From assembly GCF_002979915.1 (NCBI RefSeq), contig NZ_PCQA01000002.1, positions 310,001 to 374,000 of the forward strand: a stretch of DNA of 64,000 nucleotides. The letters are read 5' to 3'. Origin of the DNA: Arthrobacter sp. MYb213. Its GTDB lineage: Bacteria; Actinomycetota; Actinomycetes; Actinomycetales; Micrococcaceae. The notes beneath the pieces were generated by a model. It worked only from the letters and a program-made list of their open reading frames with translations, ran no database searches and was not told the origin of the DNA. The position numbers and the translations under genes are program-made. Positions 52,037-61,209 of the stretch are shown in pieces; the stretch's first letter is position 1, and each line of letters starts with the position of its first letter.

Positions 52037-53374
52037 ATGTCTGCCGATTCGACCGCTCTCACCCCCAGCGCGCACCAATCCCCGGCACCGGCTTTGACCA
52101 GTGTCACCTTCAAATTCCAGGATGCCGCGCAGTCACTTATTTCCGACTCTTTAAGACACCACGCGATGGTGTGGACACGAAATGGAAACGGCCTCGTGGG
52201 ATTCGGCGTGGCCGCCCAAATCCATACTCAAGGTGAAGAGCGCTTCGCTCAGGCACGAGCGTGGTTCGCGCAGCTCATCAAGCTGGCACAGATCACTGAC
52301 CCGATTGCGCGGCCAGGCAGTGGACTGGTGGCTTTCGGTTCCTTCGCTTTTTCTTTCACTAGCTCCTTCGCCTCACGTTTGGTGATCCCCGAAGTAGTAC
52401 TCGGCAAAGATGGCGAGCACGCCTGGATTACCGTGACCGGCACGGCGGAAAAACTTGCCGGGATGCAGTTTGCCGACGCCTTGGCGCTGGCCGAGGCCAA
52501 ACTGGCGCAGGCCGCCATTCCTGCCAGCGCTCCGGGTGAAATTGAACTAACCACCGGACAGCTCACCGCAGGCTCCTACTTGGAAGCCGTCACCAAGGCA
52601 CTGGGGCAGTTTGAAGATCGTGGCATCTCCAAGCTGGTTTTGGCCCGCGACATTGTGGCCCGCAGCAGCTCCCCGATTGATCTGGCCTCCGTATTGCGTA
52701 CGCTGACCGAGCAGTACGGCAATTGCTGGACCTACGCCGTAGACGGCTTGGTGGGTGCGACCCCTGAAATGCTGGTTCGTGTCACCAACGGACTTGCCGA
52801 GGCTCGAGTCTTGGCTGGCACCTTGGACCGTGCCACCGCCGGGGCAGACGCTACCGGGTATGCCCACGCGCAGCTCTTCGAAGATCCCAAGCAGCGCCAC
52901 GAGCATCAGCTGGCCATAGATTCGCTCACCGAATCTTTGAACCCGATCTCGCACGGTATGCAGTCCCCGGATGAACCTTTCATCTTGCAGCTACCCAATG
53001 TCTGGCATCTGGCCAGCGATGTGCGCGCCGAATTACGCGCGGACGCCGAGGGGCAGTTGCCCTCCGCATTGGATGTCGCGGAGATTTTCCATCCCACGGC
53101 GGCGGTGTGCGGAACCCCTACCAAGCCGGCCGGAGTACTGCTGCGCGAACTTGAGGGTCTAGACCGCGGACCTTACGCGGGTCCGGTGGGTTGGGTTGAT
53201 AGCCGTGGCGATGGAGAGTTTGGCATTGCCTTGCGTGGCGGCATGCTTGAAACCGAGAACATGATGCGGCTCTACGCCGGGTGTGGCATTGTTCCCGGCT
53301 CGGTGCCAGAAGCAGAACTCGCCGAATCATGGGCAAAAATGCGCCCGATGCGTCAAGCTTTGCAGGCAGAATAG
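52037..53374 (+). CDS. menF: Isochorismate synthase
   Basis: 445 residues of the chorismate-utilising family. The C-terminal catalytic half has GISKLVLARDIVARS, GATPEMLVRV, ARVLAGTLDRA, KQRHEHQLAIDSL, EIFHPTAAVCGTPTKPA and YAGPVGWVDSRGDGEFGIALRG, with the usual acidic metal ligands. It converts chorismate to isochorismate, the first step of menaquinone synthesis. An entC-type (siderophore) role is possible, but men genes are nearby and no siderophore genes are seen. ATG 52037 is favoured over 52010 because the promoter lies between them. Confidence 0.88.
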   Translation: MSADSTALTPSAHQSPAPALTSVTFKFQDAAQSLISDSLRHHAMVWTRNGNGLVGFGVAAQIHTQGEERFAQARAWFAQLIKLAQITDPIARPGSGLVAFGSFAFSFTSSFASRLVIPEVVLGKDGEHAWITVTGTAEKLAGMQFADALALAEAKLAQAAIPASAPGEIELTTGQLTAGSYLEAVTKALGQFEDRGISKLVLARDIVARSSSPIDLASVLRTLTEQYGNCWTYAVDGLVGATPEMLVRVTNGLAEARVLAGTLDRATAGADATGYAHAQLFEDPKQRHEHQLAIDSLTESLNPISHGMQSPDEPFILQLPNVWHLASDVRAELRADAEGQLPSALDVAEIFHPTAAVCGTPTKPAGVLLRELEGLDRGPYAGPVGWVDSRGDGEFGIALRGGMLETENMMRLYAGCGIVPGSVPEAELAESWAKMRPMRQALQAE

Positions 53375-53529
53375 GGTCTTGCGCATGGTGTTTTTCAGAG
53401 ATTCTGAGCATAAGTAATACTTACGCTTGAGCCGACTTGTGTGATGGAAATCTCGGTCTACTGTGTCCGTGGTTATGATTGTGCCTACGCACTGATCCAC
53501 TCGCATTACCGAAAGTAGGTTCTGATCCT

Positions 53530-54324
53530 ATGCGTCGAATCAAGAAGAACTTCGTCTCCACGCTCGCCGTCTCCGCGGTGGCACTACTAGCACTGACCGC
53601 ATGCGGCTCCTCCGGCGGAAGCGACAGCTCCTCCGAAGAGGCAGCTTCCGGCTTCCCGGTCAACGCCGGAAAGTTCACCGTCTGCTCCGATATTCCTTAC
53701 GAGCCCTTCGAATTCGTCAAGGACGGCAAGAACGTCGGCTTCGACATGGACATCGCCGCAGAAATCGCCACCGATGCCAAGCTCGAACTAAATGTTATCG
53801 ATGCTAGCTTCGACTCGATCGAATCGGGATTGTTCAGCGTCCAGTGCGACGTGGCAATCTCCTCGGTCTCCATCACCGATGCGCGCAAGGCAAAGATGGA
53901 CTTCTCCACCCCTTACATGGACGACGATCTGGTATTGATCGCCGCCGACGGGTCCGGAATCACCGACATCGAGTCCGCCAAGGGCAAGAAGGTCGGCGTT
54001 CAGCAGGCAACCACCGGCGAGAAGTACGCCAAGGAACAGGGTCTGAAGGACACCATCGGTTACGAGGATGCGGGCCTCCAAACTCAGGCACTTCTTGCAG
54101 GTCAGGTTGACGCACTACTGGGTAACCAGTCGGTGCTCGGCTACACCATCAAGGACAAGCCAGGCTACAAGGTAGTCGCCGACTTCAAGACCGGCGAGCA
54201 GCTAGGCATCGCGGTTCCGAAAGACAAGTCCGACACCTTGGATCTTGTCAACGGCACTTTGAAGCGTCTGACCGATGCAGGCACCATGGAAGAATTAACT
54301 GTGAAGTGGTTCGGCGAGAAATAA
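53530..54324 (+). CDS. Amino-acid ABC transporter substrate-binding lipoprotein
   Basis: 264 residues. The lipoprotein signal peptide has lipobox LTAC with Cys25, then a Ser/Gly/Glu linker and a bacterial family 3 solute-binding fold (FTVCSDIPYEPFEFVKDGKN, GFDMDIAAEIATD). It binds the substrate outside the membrane and delivers it to the permease encoded next. Polar amino acid specificity (for example glutamine or glutamate) is likely, but not determined. ATG 53530 follows GTAGG; the longer frame from 53479 has no ribosome-binding site. Confidence 0.9.
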   Translation: MRRIKKNFVSTLAVSAVALLALTACGSSGGSDSSSEEAASGFPVNAGKFTVCSDIPYEPFEFVKDGKNVGFDMDIAAEIATDAKLELNVIDASFDSIESGLFSVQCDVAISSVSITDARKAKMDFSTPYMDDDLVLIAADGSGITDIESAKGKKVGVQQATTGEKYAKEQGLKDTIGYEDAGLQTQALLAGQVDALLGNQSVLGYTIKDKPGYKVVADFKTGEQLGIAVPKDKSDTLDLVNGTLKRLTDAGTMEELTVKWFGEK

Positions 54325-54352
54325 CCCTCCGCCACTAACAGTTTTCAAAGCG

Positions 54353-54399
54353 AGCGGGGCATAGGCCGCAAACCAACGGTGTTGGGCCTATCCCCCGCT
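54353..54399 (+). terminator. Intercistronic hairpin between binding protein and permease genes
   Basis: AGCGGGG and ATAGGCC arms pair with GGCCTAT and CCCGCT with small bulges. No T-tract. Such hairpins stabilise the mRNA of the abundant binding protein relative to the permease. Confidence 0.6.
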
Positions 54400-54422
54400 C
54401 CCTTTATGAGAGGTAATTCAGC

Positions 54423-55214
54423 ATGGCAATGACCACGAGTCAGCGCGCCCGCATGAGCAAGACCATCCAAATAGGCATTTTTGTCATCGCCATCGTTGCC
54501 GTCATCGCGGCCGTGGACTGGGATAAGACGGCGTACGCCTTCTTCTCCTTCGACCAATTGGGACCAATGTTCCCAGACATGATCCTTATCGGTCTAAAGA
54601 ACACCATTTTCTACACCATAATCTCTTTTGCTTTCGGCCTCGTTCTGGGTTTGATTTTGGCATTGATGAAGATGGCGTCTTTCGCACCGTACCGGTGGTT
54701 TGCCACGGCATTTATCGAGTTCTTCCGCGGCATTCCGGCCATCCTGGTGCTGTTGGCCTTCGGTTTTGGTCTGCCTCAGGCATTCGGAACTAACTGGCCA
54801 CAGCCGGTCAACGTGATGTTCGCGTTGGGTCTGGTCTCTTCGGCATATATTGCAGAAACACTGCGTGCAGGTTTGCAGGCTGTTCCTAAAGGACAGACCG
54901 AAGCTGCTCGCTCCCTGGGTATGCCAGCATGGCGAGCCATGGTCACCATCGTGATCCCGCAGGCCTTCAAGATTGTGCTGCCACCGATGACCAACGAGAT
55001 TATCTTGCTCACCAAGGACACCTCCCTGGCGTTCATTCTCGGTGCGTCTTTAGCCCAGTACGAGATGACCAAGTTTGGTCGCGATGGCATTTCCTCGCTT
55101 GACGCAGGTATCACCCCACTGGTTGTTGCAGGCCTGTTCTACCTGGTTATCACCATTCCATTGAGCCTGGTTGCCCGTAAACTTGAGTCGCGTAGCACGC
55201 GGACCAAGCGATAG
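54423..55214 (+). CDS. Amino-acid ABC transporter permease
   Basis: 263 residues with about five membrane helices and the HisM/GlnP pattern. IEFFRGIPAILVLLAFGFGL marks the N-terminal signature, and the EAA loop is EAARSLGMPAWRAMVTIVIPQA. A single permease gene implies a homodimeric channel. GAGAGG precedes the ATG. The ATPase gene follows after 13 bases. Confidence 0.92.
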   Translation: MAMTTSQRARMSKTIQIGIFVIAIVAVIAAVDWDKTAYAFFSFDQLGPMFPDMILIGLKNTIFYTIISFAFGLVLGLILALMKMASFAPYRWFATAFIEFFRGIPAILVLLAFGFGLPQAFGTNWPQPVNVMFALGLVSSAYIAETLRAGLQAVPKGQTEAARSLGMPAWRAMVTIVIPQAFKIVLPPMTNEIILLTKDTSLAFILGASLAQYEMTKFGRDGISSLDAGITPLVVAGLFYLVITIPLSLVARKLESRSTRTKR

Positions 55215-55227
55215 TTAGGAATAGAGA

Positions 55228-56010
55228 ATGACGACTCCAAACAATGAGCTTCGGGTCAAAGCCTCCGGTGTAGACATTGCCGGACTACGCAAATCCTACG
55301 GCTCAAATGAGGTACTCAAGGGCATCGATCTGACCGTCAAGCCAGGCGAAGTAGTCTGCTTGATTGGCCCCTCGGGTTCGGGCAAGTCAACGTTGCTTCG
55401 TTGCGTCAACCTGCTTGAAAAGCCAAACGGTGGAACCATCCATGTAGCCGGCTTCGAGACCACCGACCCGGAGGTGAATCTGGATAAGATGCGCCAAAAT
55501 GTGGGCATGGTATTCCAGCAGTTCAACCTCTTCCCGCACCTGACCGTGCTGGAAAACTGCACGGTGGCTCAGCTGAAGGTGCTCAAGCGCAGCAAGCCAG
55601 ATGCCGAGAAGACCGCTCGGGAAAACCTGGAACGGGTAGGCCTGGGAGACTTTGGCGGACGCTATCCAGATCAGCTCTCCGGCGGTCAGCAGCAGCGTGT
55701 TGCTATTGCCCGAGCGTTGTCGATGGAACCAACGTTGATGCTCTTTGATGAGCCCACCAGCGCCTTGGATCCAGAAACCGTGGGTGAGGTACTTTCAATT
55801 ATGAAGAACCTCGCAAAATCCGGCATGACCATGCTTGTGGTTACCCACGAGATGAGCTTCGCCAAGGAAGTTGCAGACCGTGTGGTCTTCATGGACGGTG
55901 GCGTAGTGGTGGAAGAAGGCAAGGCCGCGGAGGTTATTGGCAATCCGCAGCAGCCGCGTACGCAGGACTTCTTGCGACGCGTCCTTGATCCAACACACGT
56001 GGATATCTAG
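55228..56010 (+). CDS. Amino-acid ABC transporter ATP-binding protein
   Basis: 260 residues. Walker [10 protein letters not shown] (47-55), Q-loop [16 protein letters not shown], signature [15 protein letters not shown], Walker [13 protein letters not shown] and the switch histidine in VVTHEM. It is close to GlnQ-type ATPases and powers the permease encoded upstream. A long terminator ends the operon. Confidence 0.95.
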   Translation: MTTPNNELRVKASGVDIAGLRKSYGSNEVLKGIDLTVKPGEVVCLIGPSGSGKSTLLRCVNLLEKPNGGTIHVAGFETTDPEVNLDKMRQNVGMVFQQFNLFPHLTVLENCTVAQLKVLKRSKPDAEKTARENLERVGLGDFGGRYPDQLSGGQQQRVAIARALSMEPTLMLFDEPTSALDPETVGEVLSIMKNLAKSGMTMLVVTHEMSFAKEVADRVVFMDGGVVVEEGKAAEVIGNPQQPRTQDFLRRVLDPTHVDI

Positions 56011-56028
56011 GCTTTAGAAACTCTCAAA

Positions 56029-56072
56029 AACTGTGGCGTGGAATCGGTGGTTACCGATTCCACGCCACAGTT
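56029..56072. terminator. Terminator between the ABC operon and menD
   Basis: A perfect 20-bp stem (56029-56048 with 56053-56072), loop ggtt, then GTTT on the + strand. menD ends three bases further on the other strand. Confidence 0.9.
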
Positions 56073-56074
56073 GT

Positions 56075-57784
56075 TTATGCTCCCGCCGGCCAGTGAAGCG
56101 CCGCGATACGACTGGTCAGTTCTAGGTTCGTTTCACGTAGTCTGCTGCGGTCCGCGATGATTTCGATGAGTCGCAGTTTCTTTGTCTTGGGGGCATGCAA
56201 CACTTGGCGCAATTCCGCTGGGGTACTTGCTTGTTGATAATCCCAGCCGTAAGCGGTTGCTAGCGGCTGCAATTGGACGTTCTGCGGGGTGGCGAAGAGC
56301 CGTTCAACCGCTTGCCCATAACGCCCTGACTGCGCAACCTGCCCATGTTCCAAGGTGGAGAAGATGGCTCCACCACCATCGTTATAAACCACCACATCCA
56401 GATCTGGGGCAGGTTCCCCCGGAGTCCAGAGCATCGCACTGGCATCGTGCAGGAAGGTAATGTCCCCCATGATGCTCACCGTTGGTTTCTCGGTGGCCAG
56501 CGCCAGCCCTAGGGCCGTTGAGATGGTTCCATCGATACCAGCCAGACCCCGGTTAGCAAAGACCTGCCCTGAAGCAGCCTCACCAGGCGCAGCGCAAAGG
56601 TCAAAATCTCTGATGATATTAGATGAGCCCAATAACAGCGGCCCGTTCACGGTATTCCACACGGCCTGCGCAACACTTGGTCCGGTGAGTTGCTTACTGC
56701 CATAGAGTTCCTCGCATACGGCGAGCGCTTGGGCATCAAGTTCCTGCCAGCTGCGTAGCCACTGCTCGGGTGCCTTACCGGCAAAGCTGAGCAACTCTGC
56801 AGGAGAGCTAATAACCTTTTCGCGGCGTCGGCCAGGTTCATACCAGGACACCGGTTCTGGCTGCCAGATAGCGGTCGCCACTGCCGGGTCGGCTAGCAAT
56901 CTGCCCACCGGCCGGCTTAGTGTGGGGCGTCCAAAAAGTACTACCCGCTCAATTTGCGCTGCCCCTACTGCGAGCAATGGGCGGTAATGCCCAATGGCGT
57001 GGGCGGAGAAGCGTGCGTTGGAAGATGGTTCGGCAAAAAGTGGCAGCCCCAGCAGTTGTGCAAAAGCCTGTGCTTCGTCACCCGCACCATGTCCGGCGAC
57101 CACCACGGTACGTCGCTCCTCGAGCACCTCAGGTAACAACCAGTTGACCGGCTGCGTAGCGGGTTGCCACACCCCAGTGCCCAGTTCGGTCCAGCGCTGG
57201 TTTGCCACGGTAGCGTCCGACTCTGGGGTCAATGGGTCACGGAACTGTAAGTTGAGCTGTACGGGGCCAGCTGGGCTTGTTGCCGACCCGGCAAGGGCTA
57301 AGAGTGCGTCGGTTAGTGCGTGGCTCGGGTTTTCCCCGGCGGGGACGTTGAGCACCGTGCGTACGTGAGCACCAAATAGTTGTTTCTGGTCAGTGCTTTG
57401 GCTCGCGCCGGTTCCTAACAATTCGTCGGGGCGATCCGCGGAGAGCACCAATAGTGGTGTTGCGGTGTGGTTCGCTTCCATGATGGCTGGTAACAGCTCA
57501 CCTATGGCAGTACCCGACGTGGCGACAAGAGCTACCGGGGTCTGTGAGCCTTGGCTGAGTCCTAGGGCCAGGAATCCTGCGGAGCGTTCATCGATTCGTA
57601 CGTGAATGCGTAGCCTTCCGGCTGCTTCGGCCTCGGCTGCGGCGTAGGCCAGCGGTGCGCTGCGTGAGCCTGGTGAAAGTACAACCTCGCGCAGGCCTGC
57701 AACGATGAGTCCTGCCAGTACTTGGCGGGCCGTATCGATTGCTGGTTGTCCATCCTCGTGCCGTGCGCTCACGCCGTGCTTCAC
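56075..57784 (-). CDS. menD: 2-succinyl-5-enolpyruvyl-6-hydroxy-3-cyclohexene-1-carboxylate synthase
   Basis: About 569 residues of the thiamine-diphosphate enzyme that adds a succinyl group from 2-oxoglutarate to isochorismate. The N-terminal domain has VVLSPGSRSAPLAYAA and IDERSAGFLALGLSQ. The C-terminal domain has NRGLAGIDGTISTALGLAL and the ThDP/metal motif MGDITFLHDASAM ... NDGGGAIFS. The start is uncertain: GTG 57784 or GTG 57772 are more likely than the upstream frame at 57862, which runs into the phoX terminator hairpin. GATATT lies six bases before GTG 57784. Confidence 0.92.
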   Translation of the reverse strand: MKHGVSARHEDGQPAIDTARQVLAGLIVAGLREVVLSPGSRSAPLAYAAAEAEAAGRLRIHVRIDERSAGFLALGLSQGSQTPVALVATSGTAIGELLPAIMEANHTATPLLVLSADRPDELLGTGASQSTDQKQLFGAHVRTVLNVPAGENPSHALTDALLALAGSATSPAGPVQLNLQFRDPLTPESDATVANQRWTELGTGVWQPATQPVNWLLPEVLEERRTVVVAGHGAGDEAQAFAQLLGLPLFAEPSSNARFSAHAIGHYRPLLAVGAAQIERVVLFGRPTLSRPVGRLLADPAVATAIWQPEPVSWYEPGRRREKVISSPAELLSFAGKAPEQWLRSWQELDAQALAVCEELYGSKQLTGPSVAQAVWNTVNGPLLLGSSNIIRDFDLCAAPGEAASGQVFANRGLAGIDGTISTALGLALATEKPTVSIMGDITFLHDASAMLWTPGEPAPDLDVVVYNDGGGAIFSTLEHGQVAQSGRYGQAVERLFATPQNVQLQPLATAYGWDYQQASTPAELRQVLHAPKTKKLRLIEIIADRSRLRETNLELTSRIAALHWPAGA

Positions 57785-57838
57785 CCCTGAAATATCCCTA
57801 GAAAGTATCGGTTCAAGTCTATGCCGAAGGTGAGAGAC

Positions 57839-57888
57839 AAAAACCCCGGGGTAGGAACTCAAGATGTACTTGAGTTCCTACCCCGGGG
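57839..57888 (-). terminator. Terminator of phoX
   Basis: A perfect 20-bp stem (57844-57863 with 57869-57888) around a five-base loop, followed on the minus strand by TTTTT. Confidence 0.92.
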
Positions 57889-57904
57889 AATAGACGGGCG
57901 TTAG

Positions 57905-60010
57905 CTAGTCTTTGTTCTTGCCTTTGCCCTTACCGTTTCCGTTATTGCCATTGCCCTGTTTGAAGACCTGGACCACGGATGGGCGTGGCCCGTAGAACTG
58001 GCCTTTACCCGCAGACTGTGGCGACTTGATGAAGTCTGGGAAGAGTGATGCCGGCTGAGCAAAGCTTCCGCCCTCACCCGGGTGCTGGACCGCGACAAAG
58101 ACTGAGTTGTCTTTGTCGTGCACCACTGGACCGCAGGTTTCTGCGCCGGTTGGAACGGCGAGGAACTGCTCAACGCGTCCGCGGTCTTTGCCGTGCAGGC
58201 TGACCTTGTGCAAAGCGTCAGACAGACCAATGACTCCAGGAGCACCATCGGTGGAGATCCATAGGTTACCTGCCGAGTCAAAGGCTAGGTTATCTGGGCA
58301 GGAGATGGGAGAGACCTTGTCGGTGGGGTAACCGGAGAAGTAGGTGGAGTCATTGACTCGTGGGTCTCCGGCAACAAGCAAGATGTTCCAGGTGAAGCGG
58401 GTGCTTGTCGCGTCATTACCGGCCTCGGTCATTTCCAGTACGTGACCATCGCGGTTGGCGATACGTGGGTTCTGCTCCGTGGCGCCTTCCTTACCGGCCT
58501 TGCCACGGTCGGTGTTGTTGGTCAGTGCGACGTAGACCTTGCCCGAGACTGGGCTTGGCTCAACGTCTTCTGGGCGGTCCATCTTGGTGGCGCCAGCCTT
58601 ATCTGCGGCCAAGCGGGTGTAGACCAAGACTTCGTCAACGCTCATTCCGGCGACCATGGATTTTCCGTTGCGTACCAGTGGCAGCCACTGTCCGGTGCCA
58701 TCGAATGCTCCGTCAGAAGGAACCTGGCCGCTACCGTCAAATTCGGCTGCCGGTGAGTTTCCGGCGAACTTAGCTACGTAGAGGTCACCCTCGTTGAGCA
58801 GGGTCATATTGTGCTGGCGGTCGTTCTTCCGGTAGGTATCCTTCGAGACGAACTTGTAGATGTATTCGAATCGCGAGTCATCACCCGAGTACGCCACAGC
58901 CTTGCCGTTTTTGGCAATGCGTACGGTCGCGCCTTCGTGCTTGAACCGGCCCAGGCTCGTGTGCTTCACCGGGGTAGAATCCGGGTTCTGTGGGTCAATT
59001 TCGACAATCCAACCGAAACGGTTAGCTTCATTCTCGTAGCCTGCATGGTTCAGTCCGAAGCGTGGGTCGGTTTGTTCCCAGCCGCGGTCTGTTGCCCCGG
59101 TACCGATGCCGTAGCGTGCTTCTTCAGCGGTTCCACGGCCCTGGAAGTACTGATCAAAGTTTTCTTCACCGGACAGTACAGTTCCCCAAGGAGTGGTACC
59201 ACCGGCGCAGTTATTCAAGGTACCCAAGACAAGTTTGCCCGTTGGGTCTGCGACGGTCTTGAGCAGGTCACTTCCGGCGGCCGGTCCATCCACGGCAAAC
59301 GGGGTGCTTGCGGTGATACGGCGGTTACGCTCGCCGCCCACGACATAGGTCCAGCGCTGATCATGCTTTTTACGTTTGATCTCAACCACGCTCAAGCCGT
59401 GGGAGTTCATCGCGATACGCCGAGCTTCATCGGTGTTTGCGGCAAACCACGCTGCATCAAACATCATGTCTTCATTTGAATACTCGTGGTTAGCTACCAA
59501 CACCCCGGTGCGTCCGGAGTACTTATCGGCAATGATGTCCAGGTAATCACAGTTGTAACCAAACTGCATTGCCTGCGACTTCGCCGACTGCTTCTTCGGA
59601 TCAAATTCCGGGCTGTTAGCGAATAGTGGATCTCCCCAGCGAATAATTGCGTGCCAGTCATAACCTTCTGGGACGCTCATATTGTCTACGGAACGTGAAA
59701 CCGGGTCGATAGCGTCAAACTTCAGGTGGCCGCCCTTGCCGCGTCCGGTGTCTACCAATGGTGCTGCTACAGCGTTCGGAGCACCAAACAGCTGTGGGCC
59801 AATGACCAGTGCGGAGGCGCCAACTGCACCGAGTCCCAGCACATTTCGACGAGATAGTGCCTGATCTGCGACATCCTTGAAGTAGCTATTGCCCGAGGTA
59901 TTGCACTCTGGCTTGACGCAAGCATCACCACATTTGAAGTGGCAGGTAGCTGCGGAGCGTCCGCCGCGGGTGTGGCCCAGCATTGGCAACAAGGTACGGA
60001 TGGGATTCAT
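57905..60010 (-). CDS. phoX: PhoX-family alkaline phosphatase, Tat-exported
   Basis: 701 residues. The DUF839/PhoX fold uses iron and calcium. A Tat signal lies at about 53-82 (SRRNVLGLGAVGASALVIGP) after an N-terminal extension, so the protein should be exported folded. Conserved stretches are NHEYSNEDMMF, GTLNNCAGGTTPWGTVLSGEENFDQYF, FGWIVEIDP, RFKHEGA, EDVEPSPVSGKVYVALTNN and DNLAFDSAGNLWISTDG. The C-terminal tail is Gly/Asn/Lys-rich. It should hydrolyse phosphate esters outside the cell. A PHO-box-like direct repeat upstream suggests control by PhoP/PhoR. Confidence 0.92.
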   Translation of the reverse strand: MNPIRTLLPMLGHTRGGRSAATCHFKCGDACVKPECNTSGNSYFKDVADQALSRRNVLGLGAVGASALVIGPQLFGAPNAVAAPLVDTGRGKGGHLKFDAIDPVSRSVDNMSVPEGYDWHAIIRWGDPLFANSPEFDPKKQSAKSQAMQFGYNCDYLDIIADKYSGRTGVLVANHEYSNEDMMFDAAWFAANTDEARRIAMNSHGLSVVEIKRKKHDQRWTYVVGGERNRRITASTPFAVDGPAAGSDLLKTVADPTGKLVLGTLNNCAGGTTPWGTVLSGEENFDQYFQGRGTAEEARYGIGTGATDRGWEQTDPRFGLNHAGYENEANRFGWIVEIDPQNPDSTPVKHTSLGRFKHEGATVRIAKNGKAVAYSGDDSRFEYIYKFVSKDTYRKNDRQHNMTLLNEGDLYVAKFAGNSPAAEFDGSGQVPSDGAFDGTGQWLPLVRNGKSMVAGMSVDEVLVYTRLAADKAGATKMDRPEDVEPSPVSGKVYVALTNNTDRGKAGKEGATEQNPRIANRDGHVLEMTEAGNDATSTRFTWNILLVAGDPRVNDSTYFSGYPTDKVSPISCPDNLAFDSAGNLWISTDGAPGVIGLSDALHKVSLHGKDRGRVEQFLAVPTGAETCGPVVHDKDNSVFVAVQHPGEGGSFAQPASLFPDFIKSPQSAGKGQFYGPRPSVVQVFKQGNGNNGNGKGKGKNKD

Positions 60011-60100
60011 AACTACGGCACTTCCTCATTCTTTAGCTCACGTTCAGGGGAACGAACGAATTGAGCTTTTCATTAGGAAGTGAGCCAACGTCGACGTGCA

Positions 60101-60118
60101 GGTTAACTTGAGGTAAAC
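60101..60118 (-). promoter_or_regulatory. PHO-box-like direct repeat upstream of phoX
   Basis: On the minus strand GTTTACC and GTTAACC are spaced by four bases (11-base period), matching the PhoP direct-repeat layout (consensus near GTTCACC). It lies about 90 bases before the phoX start. Confidence 0.6.
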
Positions 60119-60121
60119 ACC

Positions 60122-61129
60122 TTAGTTGTCGCTCTCTGCACCTACGAGTTGTGCGTAGCAATCTCTGACCCGCTGCTCCCACCAGGTCCTGCGTTCGGTA
60201 GTAACGCTCAAGGTACGCAACTTCTCTTCGTCTGGAGCTACCCGGTGCACCGGAAGTTGTCCGGCAGTGGCCAGCAGCGGTGTTGCGGTGACATCTTCGG
60301 CAAATAACGATCCGGTGGCAAGCCCACAGGCGTACGGTAGCTGCGGCACCGCCGAGGCGAGGGCTGCTGCTTGCGCTAAACCTACCGAGGTATCTAAGGC
60401 ACTGGAAACGACAACGTCTAAGCCGGACTGCGCCGCGATGTCGAGAACCGCTTGGATCCCGCCCAGAGGCTGTGCTTTGATCACCATCAGATCTGCTGCC
60501 CCCAACCGGGCTACTTCTAATGGATCCGAGTGTTTGCGTACCGCTTCATCTGCGGCAATTTTTAGCTCCACTCCGTGGGAGCGAAGCCGTTCACGGACCC
60601 GCGCCAAGCCAACAATGCCAGGCACAGGCTGCTCGGCATACTGCAGGTCAAATTCAGAAAGCTTCAGCAAGGCGCTGACCGCCTCGTCAATTCCCCAGCC
60701 GGTATTAGCGTCGACGCGGAGCGCGGCATCTGGGAATAGGCGCCGGGTTTCTGCCACCCGAGCGATATCGTCGTCAAGATGCTGCCCCTTCTCGGCGACC
60801 TTAATTTTGATGGTGTGCGGGGCATCGTAATTCGCTAGGACACCGGCGACCTGGTTCGCCGGCACCGCAGGCAGTGTCGCGTTCACCGGGATACTGGTGC
60901 GCAGCGGCGTGGGAAAGTCGGTGTAGGCGGCTTCAATGCCAGCGGCGAGCCAGCGTGAGGCTTCAGCCGGACCGTATTCAAGGAAGGCCGAGAATTCGCC
61001 CCACCCGGCAGGACCGTGAATGAGTAGCGCTTCACGTTCGGTGACACCACGAAACTTCACCCTCATGGGTAAGCGCACTACATGCGCGTTGGCTATCAGT
61101 TCTTCCACCGGCGGCAAAGCAAAGTTCAT
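60122..61129 (-). CDS. menC: o-Succinylbenzoate synthase
   Basis: 335 residues of the enolase superfamily. The catalytic lysines are Lys108 and Lys110 (IKIK) and Lys218 (VIKAQPLGG). Metal ligands are Asp140 (RVDANTGW), Glu166 (YAEQPV) and Asp194 (AADEAV). It dehydrates SHCHC, the menD-derived intermediate, in menaquinone synthesis. TAGGCT followed by six bases and the ATG suggests a leaderless mRNA. It is separated from menD by phoX. Confidence 0.9.
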   Translation of the reverse strand: MNFALPPVEELIANAHVVRLPMRVKFRGVTEREALLIHGPAGWGEFSAFLEYGPAEASRWLAAGIEAAYTDFPTPLRTSIPVNATLPAVPANQVAGVLANYDAPHTIKIKVAEKGQHLDDDIARVAETRRLFPDAALRVDANTGWGIDEAVSALLKLSEFDLQYAEQPVPGIVGLARVRERLRSHGVELKIAADEAVRKHSDPLEVARLGAADLMVIKAQPLGGIQAVLDIAAQSGLDVVVSSALDTSVGLAQAAALASAVPQLPYACGLATGSLFAEDVTATPLLATAGQLPVHRVAPDEEKLRTLSVTTERRTWWEQRVRDCYAQLVGAESDN

Positions 61130-61209
61130 ATCCTAAGCCTATCTATAGTGTCTAGGCTTACAGACCCGGTTCATAGGGTGCGTACACCAAAATGTGACAT
61201 TCTTGAGTC

